Assembly (NCBI GenBank): GCA_028829895.1
Contig: JALGAQ010000009.1
Span: forward strand, 372,001-436,000
From: Sinotaia quadrata
Taxonomy: Eukaryota > Mollusca > Gastropoda > Architaenioglossa > Viviparidae
DNA length: 64,000 nt
Direction: 5' to 3'
Shown here one piece after another: positions 1 through 10,579 of the stretch. Numbering within the stretch: the first letter of the stretch is position 1; every line of letters begins with the position of its first letter. The position numbers were made by a program, and so were the translations under genes. The notes beneath the pieces are model-generated. The model was given only the letters and a program-made list of their open reading frames with translations. It did not search any database and had not been told where the DNA came from.

Positions 1-747
1 CTTTAACGGAGACATTTAGCAAATTTCAATGGTAGATTCATCTTAGTTCCCCGATCCAAACTCATACAAGTGACATTCACATACGGCGGATCACAAAGGA
101 GGTAGGTGATATTTTTCAGGTAACTTGTGTCTATTTGGATGATCTGTGTTGGCAGTTCAGATCATGTTCAAATATGGGCCACATTGGTGTCTAGCCTAAG
201 AGCCTGCTACCGGCTGGAAATCCTCAGTGACTTCAAAATGGGAATAATTATTTCATATTCCCGTGTTGATATTTGAAACATCCAACATCCACTGTCTCAA
301 TTCTGAAGAGTGCCAACATAATTGTTTATGAATTTCCGACGCCTCATTAGAACTGATCAGCTGATTAATGGGTAATGATTTGAGGCTAGAATAGCGGATT
401 GATGAGTAATGAATTTATCAAGCGTGATTCTAGTCACATGATTTTTAACGCTCGATAATGCATTGCATAGCTTATCCTATGATTAAGAATTTATTAACTT
501 GCTGCGGAAGGATGTTGGGCATTTTGTCAAATAACATCAAGTTTTGATTCTCCAATCAAAAGTCTACTATGCTAGAACAACAACAGAACGAAATTCCCAA
601 CCATTCACAAGGAGGCCATCACGTGGTCGTTTAAATAAAGGATTTCGAAATGTTTTTAACTTCGAGAACAAGTTTCAAATTTTTCAACTTTGAATTATAG
701 TTTGCTCTTACGAAAAATACTTTGATCACCCATGTGCGCATTTTAGT
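1..747. other. No gene recognised
   Basis: AT-rich sequence with stops in all frames. I see no motif, tandem repeat or element end that I can name. It ends at the 3' boundary of the first RTE-like element. Confidence 0.5.
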
Positions 748-1812
748 CTTCTCCTAATCCCTTGACCTGAACGATCGTAGGGAGAAATAGAATGTGAGGT
801 AATGAAAAATTCTCCACGGTTCTCTGTCTTCAACAGTCCGCAGCAAATAGAACATACTCATTTGTGTCCAGTCCTTTATGGTAATCCATACAGCTTTTCT
901 ATTGTCTTCCTCGTCTTCGACCCACCTCCACTGTTCCTAGAAGAATGGCTTTCGAAATGGTAGTTTTGGAGTTTTCTCAGGCTTCGATTTTTCTGTGCCT
1001 CTGACAACACAGTCCAAGCCTCATAGCCATAAAGAAGAGCCGAGACAACTAGTGATTTAAAAAGCTCGTACTTCGTTTTGAAACGGATCTTGGAATCCCA
1101 CAAACAGCCTAGCCATCACTGAAGTTGCTTGGGCTATTCGAATAGATATTTCATCAGTGCACGTGCCGCTCCTTGGTGAGTGTTGCTCCCAGGTATTTAA
1201 AGCGTTCTACCTGCTGTAGTGTTTGACCATTGACTGTGATACTGGCATTTATGATGCTTCTACTGTTCACCATTATTTCGACTTGCTTACACTTATTTCC
1301 ATTCCATATGCGGTAGCTCTGTTGTTCAGGCGATCAGTAAGATCTTGCAGGTCGTTTTCGCTCGCCTCCAACAGGTCGATGTCGTTTACGAACCGAAGGT
1401 TGCAAACAGGTCTTCCACCGATTGAAACAAAGTATGGTGTCCATCTAGCGATTCTTGCATTATTTTCTCTAGAAATAAGTTGAACAGTATAGGTGATAAA
1501 GGACAGCCTTGTCGAACACCAACAATTGTGCGAACTAACTCACCCACATGATTGTTTAGGAAAATGGCACTACTCGCTCTATTATACAATGACTGTATTC
1601 CATTCACAATAGTAGAGTCGATATGAAATCGCCTGAGTACATGCCATAGCCCATCGTGCCAAACTCTGTCAAAAGCCTTCTTAAATTCTACGAAGTTGTG
1701 ATAGAGGTCCCTTTGGTGTTGAAGAAACTTTTCTATTATTATTCTACAATTAAATTTCTGCTCAACAGTACTTCTTCGAGATCTGAAACCAGTTTGTTCT
1801 TCAGACAACAAC
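748..1812 (-). mobile_element. RTE-like non-LTR retrotransposon, copy A (5'-truncated, broken)
   Basis: Read on the minus strand, 1811-1386 encodes a reverse transcriptase fragment. It has LSEEQTGFR, then FKKAFDRVWH (palm motif A) and VGVRQGCPLSPILF (motif B). A further piece at 1103-876 encodes FKSLVVSALLYGYEAW, which is typical of the region after the palm in these LINEs. The active-site box reads FVND instead of FADD, so the catalytic aspartate pair is damaged. Frameshifts separate the pieces, and about 110 bp present in copy B (9.66-9.84 kb) is missing here. The 3' end is the sequence complementary to CCTAATCCCTTGACCTG, shared with copies B and D. No endonuclease domain remains. The RTE-like assignment rests on motif resemblance; the clade needs a tree. 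Confidence 0.85.
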
Positions 1813-1894
1813 TTGTCTTATGTTCTGCGAAAGAAAAACCTTCAGTATTTTTTGAAACTTTGAGGTGCACCCTTCTTTAACCATGTTTCGCTAC

Positions 1895-2130
1895 GCACTG
1901 AGTTATTACAGATAATTTAACAATGATCCAAATACCTAGGGTGTCCTCATAGGTACCGGAATGGTTCAACTACCAGTGAGTTGCAACTCAGTTATTTTCC
2001 GTTGAGTGGGCTCATTCGTATATATACTTGAGAGGTTTTGTGTGTTCAGTCAGGAAGGTATATACAAGTGGCAACTGTTAGTCTTGTGCTCCAATTGATG
2101 CAAACAAAAGGCCTTCGGAATTTGGTAAAC
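1895..2130 (-). repeat. Dispersed ~320 bp unit, diverged copy
   Basis: The minus strand follows the order of the unit seen at 59.2 and 63.4 kb. It has a TTTGTTTGCAT block near 2105, a cacacaaaa block, and then a GGTACCTATGAGG block near 1955 (the other copies have GGTACCTATGATAG). It is more diverged than the other copies. No coding potential is evident. Confidence 0.55.
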
Positions 2131-3359
2131 TTTTGATCTCCTGTTGCTGGATAAGACCCATAATCATCCACGAACCTAGGCGTATGGAAGATTATATCAC
2201 ATGATGTTGAATAAGAAAGCTGCGTTGAGATGCTAACACAGCCGAGGTGGAAGAACAGTGAGCTGGAGTTGTATGCAGCAATATTTTCCCGAGGATTATT
2301 TTACTGGAATCATAGTGCATTCTTCCCTTCTTTTATTTTTTGTGAGAATTCACTCTACTGAATTGAAACGTCAGGAAGAAACTTAAAAATCGATTGAGTA
2401 CAAGTATTTTTGTAACAGTAATATGAATGATTTAAATGTATACGTTCAGTATCATTAGTAATAATGTTCAATAGCTAGGCTCATGATATATGCTTGTAAC
2501 AATGCGTATAGAGCGGTAACAGCTTCAGTTAAATTATATCATGTGGAACAGTACCGCACAAAGCAAAATTGCCGCCAGCGGTATATAATGAGAGATCTAG
2601 ATTGGCCTCTCTCTTTCATTGAGTTTTGATGGCCGTACAAGGTGTGTCATGTTAGAAGTGAGTCCACGTTCATCGTTTGATCATTTAAGTCGAGCTCAAT
2701 TTTGTATTTTCAGAACAAATAAACGTGTCCTTCTTCAATAAAAGATACCAAACCTGGACAGCCGTGTCCATCAAAGAGGTCAAAATATTGATATATGCAT
2801 CAATCTAGAGAAATAATGCTTCGTCGGGATGGAGAAAATACTCAGGGTATTGCTAGAGCACATTCAAAACGCGTTTGTATATTTGAGTTAACGTGAGTCA
2901 ATTTCGTATGACGGCTTAACCGAGCATTAAGGTCCCCACCGCTGTTACGCATTCCAACTGATGTAAACCGAGGATGTGATTGAAAAAAATTATTTTCCAA
3001 TATTCGATACTTGGTTCATTGTAGCCTTCATTGCAGCAGTATGAATGTTTCAAAATACTGAATTGTAAATCACGTTTACCATCATTTATGAAGACAATGC
3101 TATTCAAACGAATGAGTGGTGGTACATCATTTGTGATAGAAACACGTTCACAGCTAGGTGCTTATGTGATCATAAAGCGTTGTGGTTTCGTGCAGACACA
3201 ACTTGGCGTATTCCAGTTTATTCCATACAGAACCGAAGAATATCACTGCCGGAATGTTTCCAGAATGTTTCCAGAATTTTATGTCTACCTTCGATGAAGT
3301 CTAGAATGGCTTGATTATATCAACCCCTTTGTGATCAGGCGCAACCGTATGTAACTACG
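2131..3359. other. No gene recognised
   Basis: AT-rich sequence with only short open frames (63 and 88 codons on opposite strands near 3.0 kb). These lack recognisable motifs. A 12 bp direct duplication (GTTTCCAGAATG twice) lies at 3256-3280. Confidence 0.4.
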
Positions 3360-3369
3360 CTCATGCATC

Positions 3370-3520
3370 ATAATCAAATGATGTAAAACTCGGTCAACTT
3401 TACAGAAAACATCAAGTGAAGTATATGTACGACATTAAGTATAGAGGATAAAGACAGTAACACATAAGCATGGTCCACAATACACTCTGATTTGTATTAG
3501 TATACAGGTTTGAGGTTTTA
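3370..3520 (+). repeat. Dispersed repeat related to the insert at 22741-23020
   Basis: Blocks such as CAACTTTACA, a GTATATGTACGACA stretch, GATAAAGACAGTA and TCCACAATACA align in order with 22760-22895. The two copies are diverged but collinear. I cannot assign the family. Confidence 0.5.
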
Positions 3521-3899
3521 GCCTGTATATTCCCAAGACGAGGTCATTATCGCTGCCTATGTCAGCCCCAGGGAATGTCCTTGTCTTGGGCATACAGATG
3601 CTAGACTTAACACGCTGAGGTGCCGAGAATGAAATCAATCCGGTTGTGTACTAGGGCATTTGGCGAGTGCCACGGTGAGGTTCTGGAGAGCTTATGATGG
3701 TGAAGGATGTTGGCTAGAGTAATACGGTGACTCTGGAAACAGAAGTAGCCTAAGTCCGCGGTCGTTTCTTTCTCCAAGACCAAGTTTACCGACCGTTTCG
3801 CCCAGCGTTCATAAGTATAACGTCCTACTTTTGCGTTCCAATCTCCTTACACAATGAGGACGTCTTTCTTCGGAACCTTTTTATTTCTTGCTTCATATT

Positions 3900-4030
3900 G
3901 ATTCCGTCTCCCAAGCAAGATACATGTGATTTACCTGCCGCCACTCTCTCCTGATTGGTTCGTATTAACTGTGACCTCTAACTATCGACTGATTTGTCAT
4001 CAGCTTGTAATGTGTCTCGGTTGTGAAAAG
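3900..4030 (+). repeat. Dispersed repeat, pair with 7005-7145
   Basis: Near-identical blocks such as TTGGTTCGTATTAACT, TGACCTCTAACTATCGA and TGATTTGTCA occur here and at 7075-7125, in the same order and orientation. The function is unknown. Each copy lies upstream of other repeats: a GAAACGTT-type hairpin here and the hammerhead SINE at 7.28 kb. Confidence 0.7.
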
Positions 4031-4060
4031 CTTGTGCGCAACTGCTTATTTTGTTACCTT

Positions 4061-4105
4061 CGCAACGTTTTGGTCCAACACCCTTGGACGTTTATCAAGC
4101 AATGA
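4061..4105 (-). repeat. Hairpin repeat with AAAACGTTG end (hammerhead-like)
   Basis: On the minus strand it reads TTGATAAACGTCC, a loop, then GGACCAAAACGTTG. GTCC pairs with GGAC. It matches the same block at 8.03, 8.15 and 15.67 kb, where the end is GAAACGTT or a close variant. The hammerhead ancestry is an inference. Confidence 0.55.
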
Positions 4106-4562
4106 TGACGCTTGTACGAGATCTGTCAAGAAATAGCCTTGGTTGGATCCTCACCTTTTTACAGTTGTGAATCTGATTGGGCGTGTGAGCGTGTTTTCCC
4201 AATGAGTGCCCGTCATTGGTCTTTATGGATTAATCCTCTTGCTGAGCAGTCAGAGGTATCCATGCTCTGTCTCGCCCCTGGAATGAACCTTAAGAATACG
4301 GACAAATCCGTTCTCACCATCACCTTAACCTCAAGTGTCTCATGTCTACCCTTGATGTCAAACTATCCTGGCTTCAAGAGTGTGTTAAGTGGACCATTTT
4401 GGCGCTCTTTGTCCATTTGGTCTGAATGGTTTCGGTCTCACCTCTTTTTAATTGCCTACTTGTCGTCTTGTCCATCTAGTTAGTTGCGCACCTGTTATTT
4501 TAATCTAAGCTTATCATCCCTTTGACCTGGGCAATTGGGGTCAAACCCTCACGTTACCCATG

Positions 4563-4622
4563 CCTTGTAAAATAAAGTCTCTTTGTAACAATTACCAACG
4601 TTTCGGTCTGCTACATCAAAAC
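4563..4622 (-). repeat. Hairpin repeat, GACCGAAACGTTGG type
   Basis: The minus strand carries AGACCGAAACGTTGG followed by a block close to ACAAAGAGACTTT. The same pair of blocks occurs at 5.43, 24.93 and 33.68 kb. The upstream arm of the hairpin is poorly preserved here. Confidence 0.6.
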
Positions 4623-5239
4623 CCAAAGGTAAAAAAGGAACAGAATATTGTACAAGTGTCATTTTTATACCAAACTGGATCCCTGCCTTCAGTTTTTCCT
4701 TTTTCTCCAATCCCGTCCAAGCGCCTTTCTTGGATTTCTTTACTTCGATCAGCCATCTTTCATGTCTATCCGTTCCGAGTTGATGATTGTTGACCACTTG
4801 ACCATGATCCACATTCTGCGACTACCACCCTCTCACCCCATTCGTCATGTGTTATCCCTCGTCATTTTTTCGATTTAGAGACGCCGATTCCCCTACGATT
4901 GATTGACCCATATCTCATGTAAACGTGCACTGTAATTCCAGCTGCTTACGGCTTAACACCCATTATTCTGTGTTAACCTTTATCCCACGCCTTGCGACGA
5001 CATCCACATCTACGGTCCCCTCACTTCATGCTTGTTACATGTGTCATATCTGTCATGGATTTCCCCCGATCACCTATTTTTAATCTAATCCTGCCCGGTG
5101 TAACAAGCCGCACCCCTCGCTCATATTTATCATCCAGCATGGCATATTATGACTACGATGCTTGAATCTATCTACAAGGCTTGCGTAAGCTTTCGGACAG
5201 GAAACGATAAGCTGATTCCATAGGGGTAAATGGTCGTGG

Positions 5240-5400
5240 ACAACTTCGCATGACGGGGCACAACTAACAACAGGAAAGACGGAAAAAGAACTCAAGACAG
5301 GCGCTTGGACAACCGAACAAGAAGAAATCAAGACAGGTGCTTGGACAATCGAACAATGAAGACTCCAAACCAGCTTCCAGCCTCCAATATAATGACTATC
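5240..5400 (+). repeat. Dispersed repeat with an internal ~36 bp duplication
   Basis: Two imperfect copies of a unit containing TCAAGACAGGYGCTTGGACAA and CGAACAA sit back to back at about 5291-5357. The following part, with CTTCCAGCCTCCAATATAATGACT, aligns with 62880-62935. The repeat runs into the GACCGAAACGTT hairpin at 5427, so the two may be parts of one element. Confidence 0.55.
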
Positions 5401-5426
5401 ACACAAAGCTCTGCACACATTTTTTC

Positions 5427-5530
5427 CTTGACAAGGGTCTTGGAGCAGCAGACCGAAACGTTGGTAGAATAATAAAACACGCCGATTGTTGGCAAGAGAC
5501 TGTTTTTACAATGACGTTCCAGTCGGCTCC
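5427..5530 (+). repeat. Hairpin repeat, GACCGAAACGTTGG type, best-paired copy
   Basis: GGTCT at 5436-5440 pairs perfectly with AGACC at 5450-5454. The next bases are GAAACGTTGG. Downstream is a conserved tail with CGCCGATTGTTGG and CAAGAGACTGTTTTTACAATG. In a hammerhead, CUGANGA precedes stem II and GAAA follows it. Here the upstream box reads TTGACAA and has one extra G before the stem, so it would be a decayed or divergent form. Similar sequences occur in 3' regions of Penelope-like elements, but that link is an inference. Confidence 0.6.
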
Positions 5531-5704
5531 AAGCCTTTTTAAACTTATTGATTCCATCCTGTTTAAAACTGTTTGATCAAGGTGCTAATTTGTGACGCAA
5601 TTAACCAGAAGGACTAAGTACAACAGCCTCGACAATTTAACTCTGGTGGTGTAATAGATCAGAACTAACCCTACTCGAAAGCATGGTGGTGTTTTTTGTT
5701 AACC

Positions 5705-6175
5705 AGTTTTGAGAATATTTATTTATAAACTAATTGTTAAATATTTGTGGAACTAGCTGCTGGTTGACTTACACCGTGAGTATACTGTAGAGATGTCACC
5801 AACGATCAATTTGCCAAATCTTTGTGTAACTGCTCGTCATCACGCGGATGCATAAGGATACACTCTACCCGCATATCTCGTAGTGATTCGAGTTTACCTA
5901 TTTAGGGCTATTAACTCTAAATAAAAACTCTAAATAAAACTAAATAAATAAAACTAACTCTAAATAAAACTCTTAATAAAAACTCTAAATAATAAAACCT
6001 AATCGATCGCGAACAAGCTTTTCCCAATGAACGTAACATCGGTTTCAAGCAACTTTCAACTCTAAATAATATTTATAATATTTGTGGCACTGATAGATGG
6101 TTACTCGACCCGTTTGAATATACTGTAGAGATGACCAACGAGCATTTTACCACACATTGGTGTAATATCTACAAC
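5705..6175 (+). repeat. Direct repeat pair enclosing a CTCTAAATAAAA minisatellite
   Basis: The segment at about 5715-5830 and the one at 6062-6175 share TATTTGTGG, a GGTTGACT/GGTTACTC block, then TATACTGTAGAGATG and CCAACGA, in the same order. Between them, 5913-5999 holds about six degenerate units of ACTCTAAATAAA. The arrangement could be a duplicated LTR-like segment, but no coding sequence lies between the copies. Confidence 0.5.
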
Positions 6176-6490
6176 AATTAGATTGAATCGAAACCCGACC
6201 TGACTACGGTTAAATCAGAAGTCAATGCGTGACAAATATGTGTAAAGACAGATGGACGCTAATCAGACAGGAGTCTATAGACGAATCCATGGACGAAACC
6301 TTAAAGTTAAAAGTGCACGATATGTTTGTTATACTTTGGGTGCAAGGGCAATCAAAGTTCACGTCATAGTGTTACATCATAGATGAACGCTACTCATATC
6401 GGTGAAGAAAGTTTGCTCTGCAAAGTGTCGACAATTATCTGTTGGGCATATTAGAGTGCCATGGCAACTCTAACAATTAGACTTAGTAGA
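6165..6490 (+). repeat. Dispersed repeat, possible LTR remnant (pair with 28660-28935)
   Basis: Shared blocks in order are ACAATTAGATTGAATCG, GACTACGGTTAA, CAGACAGGAGTCT, AAGTTCACGTCA, GTTACATCAT, then TGCCATGGCAACTCTAACAATT and GACTT. The end block resembles the junction of an LTR with a primer-binding site, but I see no matching tRNA complement or polymerase gene. A weaker relative lies at 61510-61725. Classification is uncertain. Confidence 0.5.
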
Positions 6491-7004
6491 GAATTTAGGC
6501 GACTCAAACCAGGTCTCTTTCTGAGTGAACAGCCCCCATGCGGTAGTTGTTCATATAACATATGTACCAACCTCGTTATAAACATGACTTCGTCATGGAT
6601 GAATCAAGATGTATGTGATGTAGAAAGGCAACTCAAACTGGCCTACTTCTAGTTCCAATGATTCGTCTTTGCTAATGCTTGCGTTCTTCGTTGTGTGAGT
6701 CCGTCCAGAAGCACTATTTCTCCTGGCCTTTCTTTTTACTTCCACCATTCAAAGGCAGGTCGTTTTCTTTTGTTAGTTTCATCCGAATCCTGCCGTTGCT
6801 TACCCATGCAACAAGGTTTTAATCATTACGGAATTTCGATATTTGATATTTTTATCTATGTTATAACTAAGTCCTTATAAAAATCATTTCGGTAGGGACA
6901 TGGGTGTACAACGATACTACTTAGATACTAACTAGCATTTCTTGGTGACTGATTCGTAGGTCTTGATCTTTTGAGCGAATTCATAATTCAGAATCTTCTT
7001 TATT

Positions 7005-7145
7005 CCTCACCCCATGTTGAATCCGCCGCCCAAGTCAGACATATGTACTTCACCACACATCGCTCTCTCCTAATTGGTTCGTATTAACTATGACCTCTAA
7101 CTATCGATTGATTTGTCACCAGTTTGTGAGGTCTCGGTTGTTTGC
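7005..7145 (+). repeat. Dispersed repeat, pair with 3900-4030
   Basis: This is the second copy of the repeat containing TTGGTTCGTATTAACTATG and ACCTCTAACTATCGATTG. It ends about 130 bp before the hammerhead SINE. Confidence 0.7.
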
Positions 7146-7285
7146 CAATTCGCCCACATTCGCGCCGAACTTGGCGTGAATTGACATTGTCGACTAATGA
7201 AGAGATGCTGGGCATTGCTAATCACGATCTACCGTGAGTAAGATACTCCAATAGGAAAATTTCCGCAACATTCAACGGGCCGCCA

Positions 7286-7339
7286 TAGCTCAGTGGTTAG
7301 AGCGCCGGCTGGCACGAACGAAGTGCTGGGTTCGATCCC
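7286..7339 (+). promoter_or_regulatory. Internal RNA polymerase III promoter (A and B boxes) of the SINE
   Basis: The A box at 7286-7296 reads TAGCTCAGTGG, a full match to TRGCNNAGYGG. The B box at 7329-7339 reads GGTTCGATCCC, one base off the consensus GGTTCGANTCC. The 32 bp between them is shorter than in many tRNA genes, and no anticodon arm folds convincingly. This is therefore a SINE promoter rather than a functional tRNA gene. Confidence 0.8.
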
Positions 7340-7358
7340 CAGATCGAACCAGATACGC

Positions 7359-7401
7359 CCTGCTGATGATCTCCAATAAGAGTGAAACGCATGCGTCCAG
7401 G
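7359..7401 (+). ncRNA. Hammerhead ribozyme (SINE type, short stem III)
   Basis: The core box CTGATGA is at 7363-7369 and GAAA at 7384-7387; the predicted cleavage site is after GTC at 7395-7397. Stem I is CCTG (7359-7362) with CAGG (7398-7401). Stem II is CTC (7371-7373) with GAG (7380-7382) and a CAATAA loop. Stem III is the palindrome ACGCATGCGT (7387-7396), about 4 bp closed by a 2-base loop. Hammerheads with such short stem III are thought to work as dimers. The oddity is the base next to stem II: position 10.1-11.1 is T-T (7370/7383) instead of the usual G-C, which should weaken activity. All invariant core bases are present. Confidence 0.85.
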
Positions 7402-8034
7402 TGCTTCCTGTGAATGTTTTCGGAAAAATACTGTCGGATAATCTTACTACCGAGAGACACGATTAGCATCATTGACATGACATTGTCGTCGTTTGTTTGA
7501 CTTGGAAACGTCATGTTTTGAGCTAGTATTTTGTTCCTTTAACTTTGATTGCATACCCTTCTTAGGTACCGCATTTGAAGAAAATTGTATTTGACTTTTG
7601 CCTGTTGAATAATACAGAGAAATTTATAAGCCGTTGGGGTTTATGATTTAAGGTGTTTGTACTTTGTGGGCCACTCAGTTTGCCGATTGAAACTGAATGG
7701 TAGATTCAGCACTCCAGCTGATCGTACAATTCCTCTACTTCGTCCGTGAGACAACAACATTTTAGCACTATTTCATAAAATGTACTTGGTGAAGGAATTA
7801 AGACGGTAGCCTTTAGGTAGCCAATTACCTTATATGATTCAGTAGAAATGGAGAAGAATTCAAGAGATTTTTATGAAAACTGAACGGTCATTTTTTTCGA
7901 TGTGTCCGTTCTCTATTTTTTTCAAAAACAAAAATACTGCACAAAACTATATCGTCCATGCTCAACGAAAGTAAAATAACAATTGATTAATGCTTCATTT
8001 ATAAACAATAGCTTCTGTTTTTTAACATTTGCAA

Positions 8035-8185
8035 CGTTCCACTCCAGCACTCTTGGACCTATATCAAGTAATGACGGATCTTGTGGGATACCGCTAAGAA
8101 AGGACCTGGGTTAAATCATCCCATTGTAATAGATTAACATGGGAGTGATAAAGGTCCAACAGTACTGGAGCGAAATGTTGAAAAA
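8035..8185. repeat. Inverted pair of GGTCC...GGAG hairpin repeats
   Basis: On the minus strand, 8075-8031 reads TTGATATAGGTCCAAGAG and then a GGAACGTTGC end. On the plus strand, 8150-8185 reads AAAGGTCCAACAGTACTGG and then AGCGAAATGTTG. They are two diverged copies of the same block in opposite orientation, about 70 bp apart. No gene is present. Confidence 0.55.
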
Positions 8186-8189
8186 GCCG

Positions 8190-9450
8190 AACCGATTGCG
8201 TACAAACTACTTATATTGAAAGGAAAACAAATATATCAAGTATCATTGCCGTTAAAACTACATTCGTGGACGTGAGCTGGGTGTCACCAAGCTAACCAAT
8301 CACATTGAACCGGTGAATTGTTCCCCCCAAATCATTCATTACCTTGGTAAACGAATGAAAATTAAACGTGTGCACACATATCACAGACAGACCCAACAAC
8401 AGAAGCCTTTCGAAGTCCAAAGCATCAAGTCGTGAAATGTGCCACCTAGCCAACCTGAAAGGGTTAACAAACCAATTAGCGTCCTGTTAAAATCACCAAC
8501 TTATTTCAGCAGAAAGACAGACTCATCGCGCTTCACGGATGATCAACATCAATGGATTATTGTGTTCGTGCATAAAGAGTATCCACATGAAAAGGGATGG
8601 GTTCCACGAAACAGTCTTGTTTACCCTGTGGTGATGGCAAGCCAACTTAGTATTACGGCATTCCAACGCACTTTGTTGTATAGGATGCTGCCGCTTTTCA
8701 TGTTCCTTCATGTTCACTGTCCCATTTGCTCCCTAATAACCAAGCTGGTTATCAAACAATGTAATGCATCCCGTCGGAACATATTTGTGCACAAGTGCAC
8801 ATCTCGTGATCTGATTCATACGACAAGTGTTTATGCCAACACATAAATTAAAGTCGCGTGATTATCATCTGATATTTAATGCAACCCATTATGGCCAGTC
8901 CAACGTTAATTTTTTCAGTCTAATCGGAAAAACTTCATATAAAAGTGATGCATTTAAATATAAAAACATTTCTTTACATGACATTCGTCGATAAGTTCGA
9001 GCGGCACATTTAAAAACAAACAACAAAAACAATTGACAAATTTTATCTGTACTTTACTTTTATTCCCAATGAATAACACACTCGGGGGAAGTTCTCAGAA
9101 AAACAGATGAGTGGAGTAACATTGTTCTGCAACGTTCTACGATTAGACACTCATCTCGTAATGAGAAGAAAGATTAAATACGGGCATTTGAGTTTCTAAA
9201 CTGAAGCCTGGGTTCTAACCCGTCCTTTAAGCATGCAAATACTACGCAAACCTAAAACATGCTTGACATCGAGCAAATCATGATACAAATATCAAGAACC
9301 GAATATAGACAGCACAAATAGTGTCAAAAAGTTCAAGTCGATATACTGCTCGGTAGCTAGAACGTGAGTAAGCTAAATGAGCAGGTGCTTGAGAGAGGCA
9401 AGCTCGTAGGCATTTCAAAGTGAACACACTCGATTAATTATGCTATTCGA
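8190..9450. other. No gene recognised
   Basis: Open frames overlap on opposite strands at 8439-8846 and 8523-8717, but neither shows a motif or clear splice context. The rest is AT-rich unique-looking sequence. Confidence 0.4.
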
Positions 9451-10579
9451 CTTCTTCTTCTTCTTCTAATCCCTTGACCTGGACGATCGTAGGGGGGGTG
9501 ATAGAATTTGAGGAGGTAATGATACTTATCCAAGCTTCTCTGTCCTCAGCACTCCGTAACAAATTGAACATGCTCGTGTGCGTCCAGTCCTTTATGTTGT
9601 CCATCCAGCTTTTCTTTTGTCTTCGCTCGGCTTCGACCCCCATACACTGTTCCATGAAGAATAGTTTTTGAAAGGGTATCGTGACGAGTTGTATGACAGA
9701 ACTATTGTAGTTTTCGTCTCTTAATGGTGAAAAGAATTGGTTCGTCATGGTGCACATATCGCTGGACTTGAGAAACAAAATAATCATTCGATTTGTGATC
9801 CCTCCAGGAAATGCCGAGGAGTTTTCTCAGACTTCGATTTTCGAAAGCTTGTATCTTCTTCTCTGGCTCTGACAACACAGTCCAAGCCTCACAGCCATAA
9901 AGGAGAACCGAGACAACTAGCGATTTAACGGATCTTGGAATTCCACAACCTTTGCAGCCTAGCCATCACTGAAGTTGCTTGGGCTATTCGAATAGAGATT
10001 TCATCAGTGCACGTACCGTCCTTGGTGAGTGTTGCTCCCAGGTATTTAAAGCGTTCTACCTGCTGTAGTGTTTTGACCATTGACTGTAATACTGGCATTT
10101 ATGATGCTTCTACTGTTCACCATTATTTCGACTTGCTCACACTTATTTCCATTCCATATGCGGTAGCTCTGTTGTTCAGGCGATCAGTAAGATCTTGAAG
10201 GTCGTTTTCGCTCGCCCCCAACAGGTCGATGTCGTTTACGAACCGAAGGTTGCAAACAGGTCTTCCGCCGATTGAAACAAAGTAAGGTGTCCTTCTAGCG
10301 ATTCTTGCATTATTTACTCTAGAAATAAGTTGAACAGTGTAGGTGATAAAGGACAGCCTTGTAGAACACAAACAGTTGTGCGAACTAACTCACCCACATG
10401 ATTGTTTAGGAAAATGGCACTACTCGCTCTATTATACAATGATTGTATTCCATTCACAATAGTAGAGTCGATATGAAATCGCCTGAGTACATGCCATAGC
10501 CCATCGTGCCAAACTCTGTCAAAAGCCTTCTTAAAGTCTACGAAGTTGTGATAGAGGTCCCTTTGATGTTGAGGAAACT
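9451..10579 (-). mobile_element. RTE-like non-LTR retrotransposon, copy B
   Basis: This copy is highly similar to copy A over its shared length. On the minus strand it retains FKKAFDRVW near its 5' truncation at 10579. RT box C is FVND within CNLRFVNDIDLL, followed by LTDRLNNRATAYGMEIS. The C-terminal end has KSWMDNIKDWTHTSMFNLL and EDREAW, then a run of Glu codons that is the 3' terminal (GAA)n at 9451-9470. Frameshifts break the frame several times. Sharing FVND with copy A means the altered active site predates both copies. Confidence 0.85.

Larger units (their letters stand above)
7277..7520 (+). mobile_element. tRNA-headed SINE carrying a hammerhead ribozyme (Sm-alpha-like)
   Basis: The head is tRNA-like. 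A D-arm stem GCTC/GAGC lies at 7288-7303 and a T-arm CTGGG/CCCAG closes a TTCGATC loop at 7326-7342. A hammerhead ribozyme follows at 7359-7401. After it, a unique body with GAATGTTTTCGGAAAAATAC and ACGATTAGCATCATTGACA aligns with a decayed copy at 40955-41030. Schistosome Sm-alpha SINE-like repeats are known to combine a pol III promoter with a hammerhead, which is why I use that name. The 3' boundary is approximate. No protein is encoded. Confidence 0.85.
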
